NCBI GenBank assembly: GCA_020226215.1
Contig: CM035228.1
Coordinates: 66,499,989-66,563,988, forward strand
DNA: 64,000 bases
Reading direction: 5' to 3'
Source of the DNA: Sindora glabra
Lineage: Eukaryota > Streptophyta > Magnoliopsida > Fabales > Fabaceae
Below the pieces are notes generated by a model, which saw only the letters and a list, made by a program, of their open reading frames with translations, was not told where the DNA came from and made no database searches. Numbering within the stretch: the stretch's first letter is position 1; each line of letters opens with the position of its first letter. This document shows, piece after piece, positions 40,831-51,690 of the stretch. A program made the position numbers and the translations under genes.

Positions 40831-41589
40831 CCTTACATAGATTAGCATATAACCTTTGTAAAAAGGTAAAATTACAAAAGAAATGACCAATAGATCCAAG
40901 TTAAACATAATTAATTATTCCTTAGTTAATTTTAAAGCTAAGTTCATTTTCTAATGGTGTAAAGATTGGATGCTATTTTTTAGACCATTAAATGGTTAGC
41001 ACATAGGCTATGCATGGAATAATCTCTTATTGTGGATATGACTGGCCATAATGACTAGGGTACAAGAGATGTAAAATGGGCCCCATGCTTATAGGCTAAG
41101 GGTGATCATAGGCTTTTTATTTAGAGCACATTTTCAATGTAGCCTTATGTAAGTAACCCATGCAAGCAAGCCTGCATGGTTATAGGCTTACTCGTAAACT
41201 TGAATCTTTTTTTAATTATTTTTCAAGCACTTGGAGACTTTTAATCCAATTCAATCCAATTTTCAATGGCTTAATATAATTTTTTTTGCCTTACTTGACT
41301 AACCCATAACATAAAATAAAAAAATTTTAATTGACTAATTATAATTTATAAAAAGTAAATTTTTTAATTCAGCCTAATCCAATATCCTTTAAAGGCTTTA
41401 TGCCTTTTTATATATTGAAAGTTTGATCTTTGATTCTTGCATGTATACATCTAACAGTTTAATTACTTTTACTATTATAGGAAAAAAATTAATGCGTGCT
41501 ACTTGTGGGCCTTACTATCTTGGCCATTTTTGCTAGTTTAAATTATGGGTTAATGCAAGCCTGGCTTGTTTAACTTGTTTTGCCCTTCT

Positions 41590-42060
41590 TTATATAGCTA
41601 AAAATAATAAGGTTACTTTGATTGCTTAAGTGATGCATATAAGTAGTTCTAAATATAGGAACCATATTTATGCCAATATGTTATATTATGAGACCATTAA
41701 AAATATTTTGGAGCTTAACTATTAAGATATCTGTGGTTCAATGTATATAGGTTAAGAATAAGAATGACATCCAAGTCAATAAATTAAGATTCACATTGGT
41801 GGATACTAATAAGAAAGCTCACAAAAGGGAACCATTTATTATAGCATTCTAGGTAAAATAAGTTTTTCATATTATAGATTCATCCGATCATAAATGGTGT
41901 GTAATGTTAATAGGGAAGAGATGAATTATTGGTGATGAGGATAAAGAAGATATAGGGGATAATATTAAGAATACTTCCCTTTTCTCTATAGGAATACCTT
42001 TAATAGATGATGAAAATGATATAAAAGAGTTCTATATGTGAAATAATTATATTGAAAAGA
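41590..42060 (+). pseudogene. CACTA transposase C-terminal (DUF4216-like) remnant
   Basis: One frame reads KNDIQVNKLRFTLVDTNKK, then AHKREPFIIAF, then a VFHI...SSDHKWCVML block. This is the DUF4216 signature found downstream of TNP2 in plant CACTA elements (LGFTLVDFNRLG..DPFILASQAKQVFYVxDPxDxxWxVV). It is separated from the TNP2 part by the PPR-bearing insertion and by an apparent further repeat (about 41,040-41,590) rich in AGGCTT/AAGCCT motifs. In-frame stops are present. Confidence 0.75.
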
Positions 42061-42654
42061 TATAGGTTAAAGATCCTTTTAGACATGTTGGAAAAGATTA
42101 AAGGTAATTCAATTTATATTTCTCATGCCTATATTGTATGTATAATAGATAACATTTTTAAAATTTTAGTTTCTAATTCTTATTTATGTATTCTAATATT
42201 CTAATATGATGCAGGTTTTATATGTAATAATAATTGTCTTGGCATTTAATGGTGAGAATAGTGCTTCTTAACTCAATAAACAACACATGATACAACCAAA
42301 GTTTAATGACATAAATTAGGTAATAAATCTTTTTTCAATAAAATTGTACAGCATTAATATTACACCTATAACATCAATTTTAACATATTTATGCCCTTCT
42401 TTTACCATAATGAATTTCACCAAGATTTCTAATAATGGTTATGTCATTAAAAGATAATATAACTTCCTTTTTTAGCATTTATAAGTACAATTTCCTATTT
42501 TTTTCAACATGTATATATCATATATCTTTAATTATTTAGATCCAATTAAACATATAAAATTGTTGTCATTGAATATTTATCATATTTAAGATATTATTTT
42601 TTTATCATAGACACATTAAGATAGGGCTTGAATACTATTGTTTTGTAATAATTC

Positions 42655-42780
42655 TACTTGTATAATAATATACTAAACACTTATTTTGTTATTGTAAGAT
42701 TGAATTTTTATCAAATTTGTTAATGACTAAAAGTTTGTATCAATTTAGTCACTATAAGATTAAAAACTCTCAAATTTTAG
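42655..42780. repeat. Left arm of an inverted repeat bracketing the pararetrovirus
   Basis: Read on the opposite strand, this aligns with 50,566-50,690 at roughly 80% over about 120 bp. Shared blocks include CTAAAATTTGAG, TAAATTGATACA, ACTTTTAGT and GATAAAAATTCAATC. The arm ends exactly where the viral leader begins. Confidence 0.75.
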
Positions 42781-42789
42781 ACCTTTCAT

Positions 42790-42804
42790 TAGTATTAAAG
42801 CTTA
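42790..42804 (+). promoter_or_regulatory. Decayed tRNA-Met primer-binding site
   Basis: The sequence TAGTATTAAAGCTT differs from the caulimovirid consensus TGGTATCAGAGC by G-to-A and C-to-T changes only. It lies ahead of the movement-protein region, as expected for the minus-strand primer site. Confidence 0.6.
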
Positions 42805-43259
42805 GAGGGAAGTAGGAATGGTAATTTAAATTTATCATATGTACTTTATAAACTCCATATATTACTTTGAGTATGAATGAAATTCTAAAAAATTGATAGC
42901 ACACATTTAGTAGTAAGTTTATGAAGGTGCATAAATCTTGTTTAAGCCATATGTGGAAAGGTGTTTGGGTAGCTTTTGTTACTTATGCTCTTATGTGAAT
43001 CATAACTTGAGGCTAGATGATCTAGAATGAATAAGTCATGTTGAGATTCTAATATTTAGTTCATGTTACAAGTATGATAAATTCTTATAATTATCCTTAT
43101 GGTACCTAAAATACTTTGATATTAGTCCTTAGTTTTACATATTGCATATTTAAATATTTTTTTATGATCCTTTTCCTTTCATTTTTCTAGTCTCTTTTCA
43201 TCAAAGTCTTCTTTCAAATTTAAAAATGAATCAACATTAGCTTCTATTTTCAAAGAAGA

Positions 43260-44317
43260 AATCAAATTTAAAGATATAAATAAAAAAATGATTGGGAAAT
43301 GTTAAATATCCCAGAAAGAGATCTTTATTCTATTCAAAATCATTCATTCTTCAGTAAGTTTGATTATATAATCAAGACTATTGAAGAAATTACTAGGGTA
43401 AAGCCTAAAAATGAAAACTTCACTCTTCTTTCAAGCCAGGAAGCCCTTAAGCTTCAAAAGAAGTACAACTACATGTATATTGGATGTATCCAAATAACAA
43501 TAAAATTTACTTTTCAGAAAGGGTTAAATAATGCTATCCTTCTTTATTTCAAAGAAAAAAAAGATAGTGATTTCAAAAACTCCCTTTTAGGAGTAGCAGA
43601 AATTAGTCTGCCATAAAGGCTAGTTTATTTTAACTATTTTCTAGATTTAGATATAGTCTTTGCAATAGATTAATTTCCAGAAGCTCTTTTTAAGTTTTAT
43701 GCAAAACTATATGGATATACCATGAAATGTAGGCAAATCCCTATGATCATCGTCTACCAAATCCATTATAAATTATATAACTCATCATGGTCACCGTGCA
43801 TAAAACCACCCACTAAGAAAAAAGAAACTATTTTCTTTCTCATAAATTGCATAAAAGTTAATTTATCTATTCTTATGGAAATGAAAGGGGGTAGTATAGA
43901 TTGACCTAAGAATTAGGGTCTCAAAAGTATTATTAAACCTGAAGAAATCTTAGCAAAAGATATATTAAGGATGAAAACCATGGTTGATGGTTCTGCTTTA
44001 AGTTTTTTTTCAAATCACAAAAAACCAAAAATAGAGGAAATTGAAGAATCTTTTAGAAATTTGGTTGTTGAACCTAAAAAATCTTTCTTTGAAAGAATCA
44101 AGCCTAAGAGAAACTCTAGGCTTAAACCTTTTAAGAGATCTACATTATCCACTTACTTAACAATTAATGTTGATTTGAGGGGTGTTGAAAATGCTTCAAG
44201 GGTCCCCAGATCAATATATGATCAAACTATTCAAATAGAAGATTGTGAACAAATAGGATATGGTAGTGATTATGAAGGATCTACCATGTTTATTAATTTA
44301 CCTATCGCCCCATAAGT
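43260..44317 (+). pseudogene. Pararetrovirus movement-protein region
   Basis: Open pieces at 43,299-43,616, 43,722-43,904 and 43,971-44,315 together cover a 30K-superfamily movement-protein domain and its basic C-terminal tail. The first piece holds the conserved hydrophobic core with a YIGCIQI stretch, the segment by which caulimovirid movement proteins are recognised. In the living virus this protein modifies plasmodesmata. Here at least three disruptions separate the pieces, so no functional product is possible. No ATG-initiated full-length frame remains. Confidence 0.7.
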
Positions 44318-46150
44318 TTGTCTTGAGGATCCTATACTACTATGAATACTTAAAAATAATTTCAAATAAATAAGGATTCTTTAAGAAAATATTTTTATTA
44401 TGAAGAATTCATTCCTCAAATGACTTAGTTTTTAAATAAATTCAAAGAAGAATTAAGAACAAATATTCAAGAGAGATATTATAACTTTATGAACTTGATT
44501 CAAACAAATATTTATTTCTTTGAATGATTTGAAGCATATGCTAAAAATAGCTAAATAGATTATCCTTTTGTAGAATGAAACTCTGTCAGTGTAATCTCCA
44601 AAAGTGCTCAAGAATAGGTCACAACCAAAGATAAAAGACTCATTTCTGAACTACCTCCAAATATGGCTTTTCAAATGGAGACTACTAACACTAAGAAGCT
44701 AATAATTACCACCTTTTTCAAGCAGAAAAAAGGTAAGGAAGGAGAAGCCCCTTTAGTAAAATGCATATTAGCAATGATAGAGTGAAATAACTACACCAAT
44801 AGGTATTTTCAAACTCTCGAAAAGTTGAAAACCTTTTGTTTGAATCTTACCAAATCTCTTCTAGTAAGTAAATAGCCTTATCCAAAAACCTAGCTATAGC
44901 TAGAATTGACCAAGTGCTAGAAAAACTAAACTAAAAGTTAAGAAAGGTGTATGTTGATGAGTTAGCCACACCTTAGCCAGCTAAGTCTATTACCAGTCTT
45001 AAGGTAAAAGCTCTTGATATTAATTCTAAAATATTTTTAAAAGAATGTTAAAAGTTAAACCTAATAAAAAGGGAACCTAGGGAAACCAATTGGAGAATAC
45101 CTCAAAAAGTGTACTACCTAAGAGCTAGTTACCCATACTAAGTCATAGAAGAAAATTTCTAAATTATTTAAAATTTCTATAATAAGAATAACATCTATGA
45201 ATGAAACATAAATGAAAAATCTAAAAATGAAATTCTCAATACCTTCTAGAAAATGATCGTGGTTAGCATAGCCTACCAATTAACCCATAACTATGACGAT
45301 ATAGTGGTACTTCACTACCTAGTTGTAGATTTTCCTGGTCAGCTCAAGGGATGGTAGGATGAACACCTTATTGCAATATGGAAAACCTAAATAATAGAAG
45401 CATTTAAGCATGATCAAGATAGGTATATGATCCTGGAAGCTAATGGTTAACTAATCCTAGATGCTATAAATACCTTAATTTACATTATCACTAAATATTT
45501 TATAAGAGATCCTTGCTTATGGAAAGACAAATCTGCAGAACTCCTTTCAAACCTTAAATGTAAATCTTTGTATAATTTTAGGCAGTATAAAGATATGTTC
45601 TTTAACAGAATCTATTCTAGGTTAGATAATAGCTAACCCTTTTGGAAAGAAATTTTCTTACTGGTCTTCCTAGATCCTTAAGAGATAAAGTAAGAAAGAA
45701 AATCAAAAACTAATATGGTGGTCAAATCTTGTATGAACAACTTATTTATAAAGAATTAGTAAGTTATGTTCAAAAGGTTACCCTCAAAATCTATCATGAT
45801 AATAAAATCCCAAGATAACTAGCTAAAAAGAAGGCCCAAAATAAGAGAGAATTATGAACCTTCTATGAGTAATTTGGTTTCATCAGTCCAAAATCTTTTA
45901 AACCCAAACATAAATGAGAGTTAGGCAACAATAAGTTAAACTAAAGCCTTAGCCACCGCCCAAACACCAACCTAAAAGATAACAAAAGAGGAAATTCAAA
46001 CCTAGATATACTCCACCTCCTTATCAAGCATAAGATATTAGGCTAGTGTGCTATAGGTGTAATAAACTAAGACACATTGCCAAATACTGCAAATTAAATA
46101 GGAGAATTATACAACTAAAGTTAGATGAATCCATCTTAAACTAAATAACT
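44318..46150 (+). pseudogene. Pararetrovirus coat-protein region with CCHC zinc knuckle
   Basis: The central part is heavily disrupted, with a stop every 20-40 codons. Near its end, at 46,049-46,090, an intact CX2CX4HX4C zinc knuckle (CYRCNKLRHIAKYC) is preceded by a lysine/proline-rich stretch. This is the C-terminal signature of caulimovirid coat proteins, which bind the RNA pregenome. The N-terminal part is lysine- and asparagine-rich without a recognisable motif. The knuckle itself is unmutated. Confidence 0.75.
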
Positions 46151-46679
46151 AACCTTCTTATTGAGATATCTTCTTAATTTGAAAAAGAATTAGAAAGAAA
46201 GAAGGAGCAAGTTCAACATATATCCCAACTCCCTAAAGATGATAAAATATCTTTAGAACAATCATTTTTTAAGTCAAAGGTAAATATGCTCAATATGGAG
46301 CAAAATTTGCTTCTTGACATTATCAACGATTATCCAGATAATGAAAGGAAACAAGAATATCTCCAAAAACTTAAACAACGGCTGGATAAATCATCTTTTT
46401 CAAAAAAAAATTTCAACTAAATACTTATAATTTGAAAGAAGTTTTAGAAAGATTTAAACTTGAACAAAGTCAACCTGTTACATTGTATGATTTATAATCT
46501 AGGAAAAATCTTCTAAAAAACAAAAGTAAAAGAACTAAAAAAAATTCAAAAGCTTCAAGGAGAAATTCTTTCTGAACTTTAAGCTTCTTCTAATTGAAAG
46601 GAGAAAATTAAAATCAATAGGGATGAAGAAGGTGAATTCTTAGGATCTATTCTAGGGCCCTAGTTCTAAAATATCATAT

Positions 46680-46910
46680 TCTAATTAAAATGGTTAAAAA
46701 TGATTAAGAATTAGAAGTAGTTGCCTCACTTAATATAGGGGCAGATATTAATTGTATTTAAGAAGACCTAGTTCCAACTAAGTTTTTCGAAAAAACTAGG
46801 TTCAAAATTAAATCTACCAATAGATCCTCACTTAAGATTAATTTTAAATTTTCTAATGTGGTGATTGTTAACTCATCTTATTGAACAAATCAAAATTTTT
46901 TACTCGTGAA
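46680..46910 (+). pseudogene. Pararetrovirus aspartic-protease region
   Basis: Around 46,730 the frame reads N-I-G-A-D-I-N-C-I, where active caulimovirid proteases have D-T-G-A-D. Both changed residues are explained by single G-to-A and C-to-T transitions, and they destroy the catalytic aspartate. A downstream VILGTSF block matches the conserved flap/ILG region. Confidence 0.7.
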
Positions 46911-47099
46911 AAATTTATCTAGTAAAGTTATTTTAGGAACTTCTTTTATCCAACCCTTAACTCTCTATAAAGTTTTAGATAAAGGGATTATCATTGAAGT
47001 TCTTGGAGAAAAAATCACCTTTCAATTTATTAAAAAATTTTAAAAAATTAATTTGATAGATTATAAGGAAGATCAAACTAATTATCTTTCTAAAGAAGT

Positions 47100-47900
47100 A
47101 TCTTATAGAGAGATAGAACAACAATTAGCAAATCCAATTATTAAAGTAAAGATCAAATCTTTAGAATAAAGGATAGTTAGTAACATTTGTGTTGACTTTT
47201 CGAATACTTTCTGGAATAAGAAGTAGTATATAGTAGAGCTACCATATGGAAAGAATTTTTATGAAAGGAAAATTCTAACTAAGGTAAAGCCTATCCAAAT
47301 GAATCATGAACTTTTGGAGCATTGCCAAAAGGAAATAGAAGATCTCTTAAAGAAAGGGATCATTTGGAAATCGAAAAGTCCTTGATCATATGCAGTATTC
47401 TATGTTAATAAGAGTGTTGAGATTCAACGAGACACACCAAGGCTTGTAATCAATTATAAGCTGCTTAATATTGTATTATAATGGATTTGATATCTAATCC
47501 CTAATAAAAAAAGATTTATTAAATCATCTTTATCTAGCAAAATATTTTCAAAATTTGATATGAAATTTAAGTTTTAGTAAATTTAAATAAAACTTGAAGA
47601 TAGTTATAAAACAACATTTACAATATCATTCGATCAATATGAATGGAACGTAATTGGCTTGAAAAATGCACCTTTAAAGTTTGAAAGCATTATGAATGGT
47701 ATTTATAATCCATTTTCCAAATTTATCATTATTTATATTGATGATATTTTAGTATTTTCAAAAAATATTGATCAACACTTTAAACATTTAAATATTTTCC
47801 TTGATATTACTCAAAGAAATGGTTTAACCATTTCAAAGACCAAATATTCTCTTTTCTAAAATAAAATTCGATTTCTTAGTCATTATATTTATTAGGGAAC
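47100..47900 (+). pseudogene. Pararetrovirus reverse-transcriptase region
   Basis: Successive blocks match the RT of Caulimoviridae: an LLKKGII segment (about 47,345), PRLVINYKLLN (about 47,440), FSKFDMK (about 47,550), and the catalytic YIDD at 47,734-47,745 inside an open piece from 47,659 to 47,859. The YIDD box and its hydrophobic flank are intact, but stops interrupt the domain upstream and downstream. The enzyme would copy the pregenomic RNA into DNA; this copy cannot make it. Confidence 0.85.
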
Positions 47901-48099
47901 TATAACTTTGATCAAAAGATCAATTAAGTGTGCTGATAAATTTCTTGAGTAACTAATTGAAAAAACTCAACTACAGAGATTTTTGAGATGTTTAAATTAT
48001 ATCTCAAATTTGTTTCTAAATATTTCAAATTTTATCAAACCATTACATGAATATTTTAAAAAGAATCATCCTTCTTAGACTGATGTTCATATTAAAATA

Positions 48100-48560
48100 A
48101 TTACCAAGTTAAAACTCTTGTTAAGAGTCTTCTTTATTTGTATATTTCAAATCCAAATGCATTTAAAGTTGTTGAAACCAGTGCTTTTGATTTAGGATAA
48201 GGAGGTGTCCTTAAATAGGTTTTAAATGCCAAAGAGCATATAGTTGCATTTGTATCAAAGCATTAGAATTCTACACTATAAAATTATTTTACTTTAAGAA
48301 AGGAGATTTTGGCAATTCTTTTATGTGTTAAAAAACTTCAATCTGAACTTTTGAATTAAAAGTTTCTTATCAAAGTTAATTGCAGCTTTGCTAAATCTAT
48401 TTTAGAAAAGGATGTTAAAAATATTGCATCAAAACAAACTTTTACTAGATGGTAAGGCATTTTAAGTATATTTGATTTTGAAATTAAGTACTTAAAAGGA
48501 TCTTAAAATTCTTTTCCAGATTTTCTTATAAGAGAATTTTTACAAGAAACAAACTAGTGA
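48100..48560 (+). pseudogene. Pararetrovirus RNase H region
   Basis: This directly follows the RT. Blocks resembling ETSAFDLGxGGVL, HIVAFxSK and YxTLxKEILAI are visible across two frames. These are the usual start of caulimovirid RNase H. A C-terminal FLxREFL block near 48,530 ends the polyprotein. Frameshifts are present. Confidence 0.65.
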
Positions 48561-50050
48561 CCATGCCTTTAAAAAAGCTTTAAAATCCATATCCTCTAGA
48601 CCTACCCCATAAATAAGAAATAGCCAAGCTAAAACCAACTGCAGAAAAGAAAGGCAAAAAAATTGTCTCCTCTTCCAAATCCAAACTTAAATCCCCTCAC
48701 AAATTATTTTTAACTCCTAGAGAAATTGATGATAATGATTTCTCAATTGAAGTTTTGCAAGTTTTAGCAACCTTTCTTCAAAACTCCCTCCAAATTGCAG
48801 AAAAATTCTAGGTAGATATTGCTAAAGAGGAAGAAGCTAAGGAATTTATCCTTAGCCAATCTAAAATCCTAGAGGCCATTTCTAAGTAGAAAAACCAAAT
48901 TACAATATTTAGAACTTCGTCCAAAGTTGTTGTTCCCAAAAGATCAAAACTAGTCAAAATAACTATCAAATATATAAAAAAACTAACTCGTTATAATATT
49001 CTCTATACAAAATCCAAATATTAGGCAAAATACCTAAAAGATCTCATTCCCAAAGCCTTTCCCAAAAAGTGGCATTTCATCCTTAATACTTCATTCCATT
49101 CTAGAGAATTCTATGAGTACATTTCGGTTGATTTTGGCTTAGTCAAAATAAAACATCATAAGAGTCAGGATGATCCAAATTTAGTGACTCATTCAAGTTT
49201 TAAAATTAAGAAAATTATTACTTTAACTAAATGAGGCTTAGAACCATTTATAATGAAGAAATTTGAAAAACCTTTTCATCCAAATTTGGTAAGGTATTCC
49301 TATTGGGATTACCAAAAAGCCTAGATGAATACTTTATATTTTTAAAGTAAAAATTTCAAACATTTTTAGTTGATTTATTTCCTTCATGATGCCTAGTATC
49401 AAATCCTAAATTAGTTCATTAGGTGGTGGGACATCTTTGGACTAATTAAAGAAAATTTTCTATAAAAAATTAAAGAAGGATGGTAAACCTTCAAAATCAC
49501 TTTAATAATGAAAATCATGGCAATCTTTCCATGCTTCTACAATTTTTCTAAAAAATAGTTTTTCCATTGGCATATTTTTAGGAATATCAACTTGGCTAGA
49601 ATCCTTAAAGTAACTATCCAATTCTTTAGAGGCAAGGATCTATAAAATGGTGGGCTAATTTCAAACAATTTGCTAATATAGAAAAAGCTGAAGTTCAAAA
49701 ATGGTTTAATAAATTTTATAATTCAATAAAAATCCCAAGAAGGGCATGAATCAATTCCTATAGAATAAATCACAATTTATGACGGCACTAACCTCAACTT
49801 CAATTGAGGAAGATTTTAGTTCTCAAATTGAAGACATCCATCTCATGCTTAAATCCAGATCCTAAATTGAGCTTCAAATATCTAACAATTCAAAAGAAAA
49901 CTCTGAAGACTATACTTAATCAAATGAGGATAATTATTTTGGTATTGATCTTAAAGGAGATGGAATCTCTGTAAATTTGAAGATCTAATCTAAAGTATCT
50001 GATGCAAATATAAATTCAAATTTGAAGCAAATACAATTGTTGATGCAATA
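48560..50050 (+). pseudogene. Second ORF region of the pararetrovirus, function unknown
   Basis: After the RNase H region, plus-strand coding character continues for about 1.5 kb in a different frame context. There is a lysine-rich start (about 48,590-48,720), a stretch at 49,050-49,340 containing AFPKKWHFIL and YSYWDYQKA blocks, and then tryptophan-rich remnants including WWDIFG (about 49,428). I recognise no enzymatic motif. Florendoviruses are described as having a second ORF of unknown function in this position, which is the basis of the call. It has many stops. Confidence 0.55.
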
Positions 50051-50174
50051 GGACAAACTTGGTTTCAATAAATTCTTAGGCAGATTCTTGGTAGGATAAT
50101 TCCAGTCTAGAAAAGAAGGCATAAAACAATAAAAGAATATTATTATAAATGTACCTTTCTGACTTTAGTTTCAA

Positions 50175-50370
50175 ATAAAGTGACGATAGCCTAATTTTGA
50201 TTTAATTTAAATCTAAAAACTAAAGTTAACCACTGTACTTTTTTTTTTACTTCTAATAATAATAGAGTTGCGGTCGTTGTACTTTTCTGACTTAAATGTA
50301 ATAATAGAGTATTAAAGAATTGTTTAGAAATCTTGTAATAATATCTGAAATTGCCTATAAAAGGGTGCCT
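50175..50370 (+). promoter_or_regulatory. Pararetroviral (35S-type) promoter remnant
   Basis: A TATA box (CCTATAAAAGGG; core 50,356-50,363) lies downstream of the second ORF, where caulimovirids place the pregenomic RNA promoter. A TGACG motif like half of an as-1 element is at 50,181-50,185. A short pyrimidine-rich leader follows to about 50,545. Confidence 0.6.
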
Positions 50371-50565
50371 TTCAATTGACTAAGCTTTTCTTGAATACCC
50401 TTCTAAGCTTTTAGGCAACTGGTTTCTCTTCCAATTTCCTTCTCTTGTATTTATAAGTTCTTAAATTTAATATAAATCTTGAATTCTATTGCCTATTTAT
50501 GATCTCTACTTCCATTGTTGCATTTTCATTCTTGCATTTAGGGGTACCTCAAGGTTGTACAAAAG

Positions 50566-50690
50566 AACTAAAATTTGAGGGTTTTTAATTTTATAGGAAA
50601 TAAATTGATACATACTTTTAGTGGGGAATGAAATTGATAAAAATTCAATCATAAAGACTAAAATAAGTTTCTAGTGATAACAATATGGTT
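50566..50690. repeat. Right arm of the inverted repeat bracketing the pararetrovirus
   Basis: Reverse complement of 42,655-42,780 at roughly 80% over about 120 bp. It begins within about 20 bp of the viral end. Confidence 0.75.
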
Positions 50691-50699
50691 ATTGGATTC

Positions 50700-51180
50700 T
50701 ATAATTAGGTTTGAATATTACTTTGAGTGAAGTGGGATTTAGATGAATCTTGCTAGAAAAAAATAGTAAATTATATTGGTTATTCTAAAAAATTGTGATC
50801 CTATATTGCCATATACTATTAGTTATTTAATATAAATTGACAAACTATATGAAGTTTAAGATATAAAAAATGTTAATTTTCAATGGCAATTTACAAATTA
50901 ACATCTTGTATATAGCCATGTCAATTATTAAACTAAAACTTGATGTTGTAATTTGTTTTTTTAGTCAATTATTACGACTTTTAACATCACTTATAAAATC
51001 AACACCTGATTTGAATGATTTAACAATATCTAGGAATGAAATATGTCAGTTTTCATATAAAAAAATCAGTATTATTATATGTATTCCATATCGTCGATTT
51101 ATAAGCCAACGTTGAATATGCCAGATATATAATGACATCCATATATATGTCAAATGATCACCAATTTCAAATAGGTTAGA
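50700..51180. other. AT-rich spacer
   Basis: An 81-codon open frame at 50,870-51,115 resembles no known protein. Nothing else is visible. Confidence 0.4.
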
Positions 51181-51620
51181 TAACTAACATTCAAAGGTAA
51201 TTTTGTAGTTGTGATCTAACCTCCCTAAATGTAATTTAATTAAATTTTAGCAATAATTTAATCAAAATATTTATTTGCAGTTATATCATAAATATATTAT
51301 AAAATAAATTTGTTGTTGATAATTTATTTTAGAAAAAATTGCATTTAAGAGAAGGTTAATTCATGTGAAAATAGGTAAAAATAATTATGAGTGATTTACA
51401 TTTCTTTTTTATTTTTTTTAAAACTAAATTATCAATATTTTCATTTTTTGAAAAATTTTAAAGGATTATTTATAAGTTTTAAAATTTTAAGGAAGTTATA
51501 TGACACTAAATTATGTTTCAGAGAGCTTATTTATATTTTTTCTAATATTATTTGTTATCTACCGTCAGGTAATTTGCAAGATCAGACACATTTTCGTTTA
51601 TTTTTTTTCTTTCTAACTTG
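51180..51620. repeat. Dispersed terminal-repeat family, copy 2
   Basis: It shares CATAAATA..., TTGTTGATAATTTATTTTAG, TTTATAAGTTTTAAAATT and GGAAGTTATATGACA blocks with copies at 58.6 and 60.8 kb. Only part of the element, with the right-hand TIR, is recognisable. Confidence 0.6.
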
Positions 51621-51690
51621 CTAATTTAGTTCCTGATAATTTTATTCTTTCTTTTGGAGTGCATATTTATGTAGTGGGTTGTTTGGCATG

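Larger units (their letters stand above)
34450..42080 (+). mobile_element. CACTA (En/Spm) DNA transposon, decayed
   Basis: A plus-strand transposase corpse of the plant CACTA/TNP2 type occupies 37,620-42,060. Upstream, 34,450-37,150 holds repeated motifs resembling CACTA subterminal repeats: AACCAATGTCTAA, TTAGACATTGATT and AACATTGGTTATG, around 34,765, 35,505, 35,575 and 35,795. A TTACTACAAAATTG at about 34,451 resembles the CACTACAAGAAA terminus but lacks its first bases. No right terminus was found. A foreign segment with a PPR fragment interrupts the transposase region. Confidence 0.7.
42782..50545 (+). mobile_element. Endogenous pararetrovirus (Caulimoviridae, florendovirus/petuvirus-like)
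   Basis: About 7.8 kb of plus-strand sequence carries all caulimovirid polyprotein domains in the order movement protein, coat protein with zinc knuckle, aspartic protease, reverse transcriptase, RNase H, followed by a second ORF region and a TATA-containing promoter. MP-CP-PR-RT-RH in one frame is the petuvirus/florendovirus arrangement, and the downstream second ORF favours florendovirus. There is no integrase and no LTR, which excludes Ty3/gypsy and copia elements. Stops and frameshifts are pervasive, so the copy is not infectious. The copy opens at the primer-binding region and closes after the promoter, so the circular genome integrated in nearly full length. Confidence 0.85.

Noticed and set aside
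42782..50545. Ty3/gypsy LTR retrotransposon
   Set aside because: A movement-protein region comes first, there is no integrase, and there are no LTRs. Domain order and the 3' promoter fit a caulimovirid.
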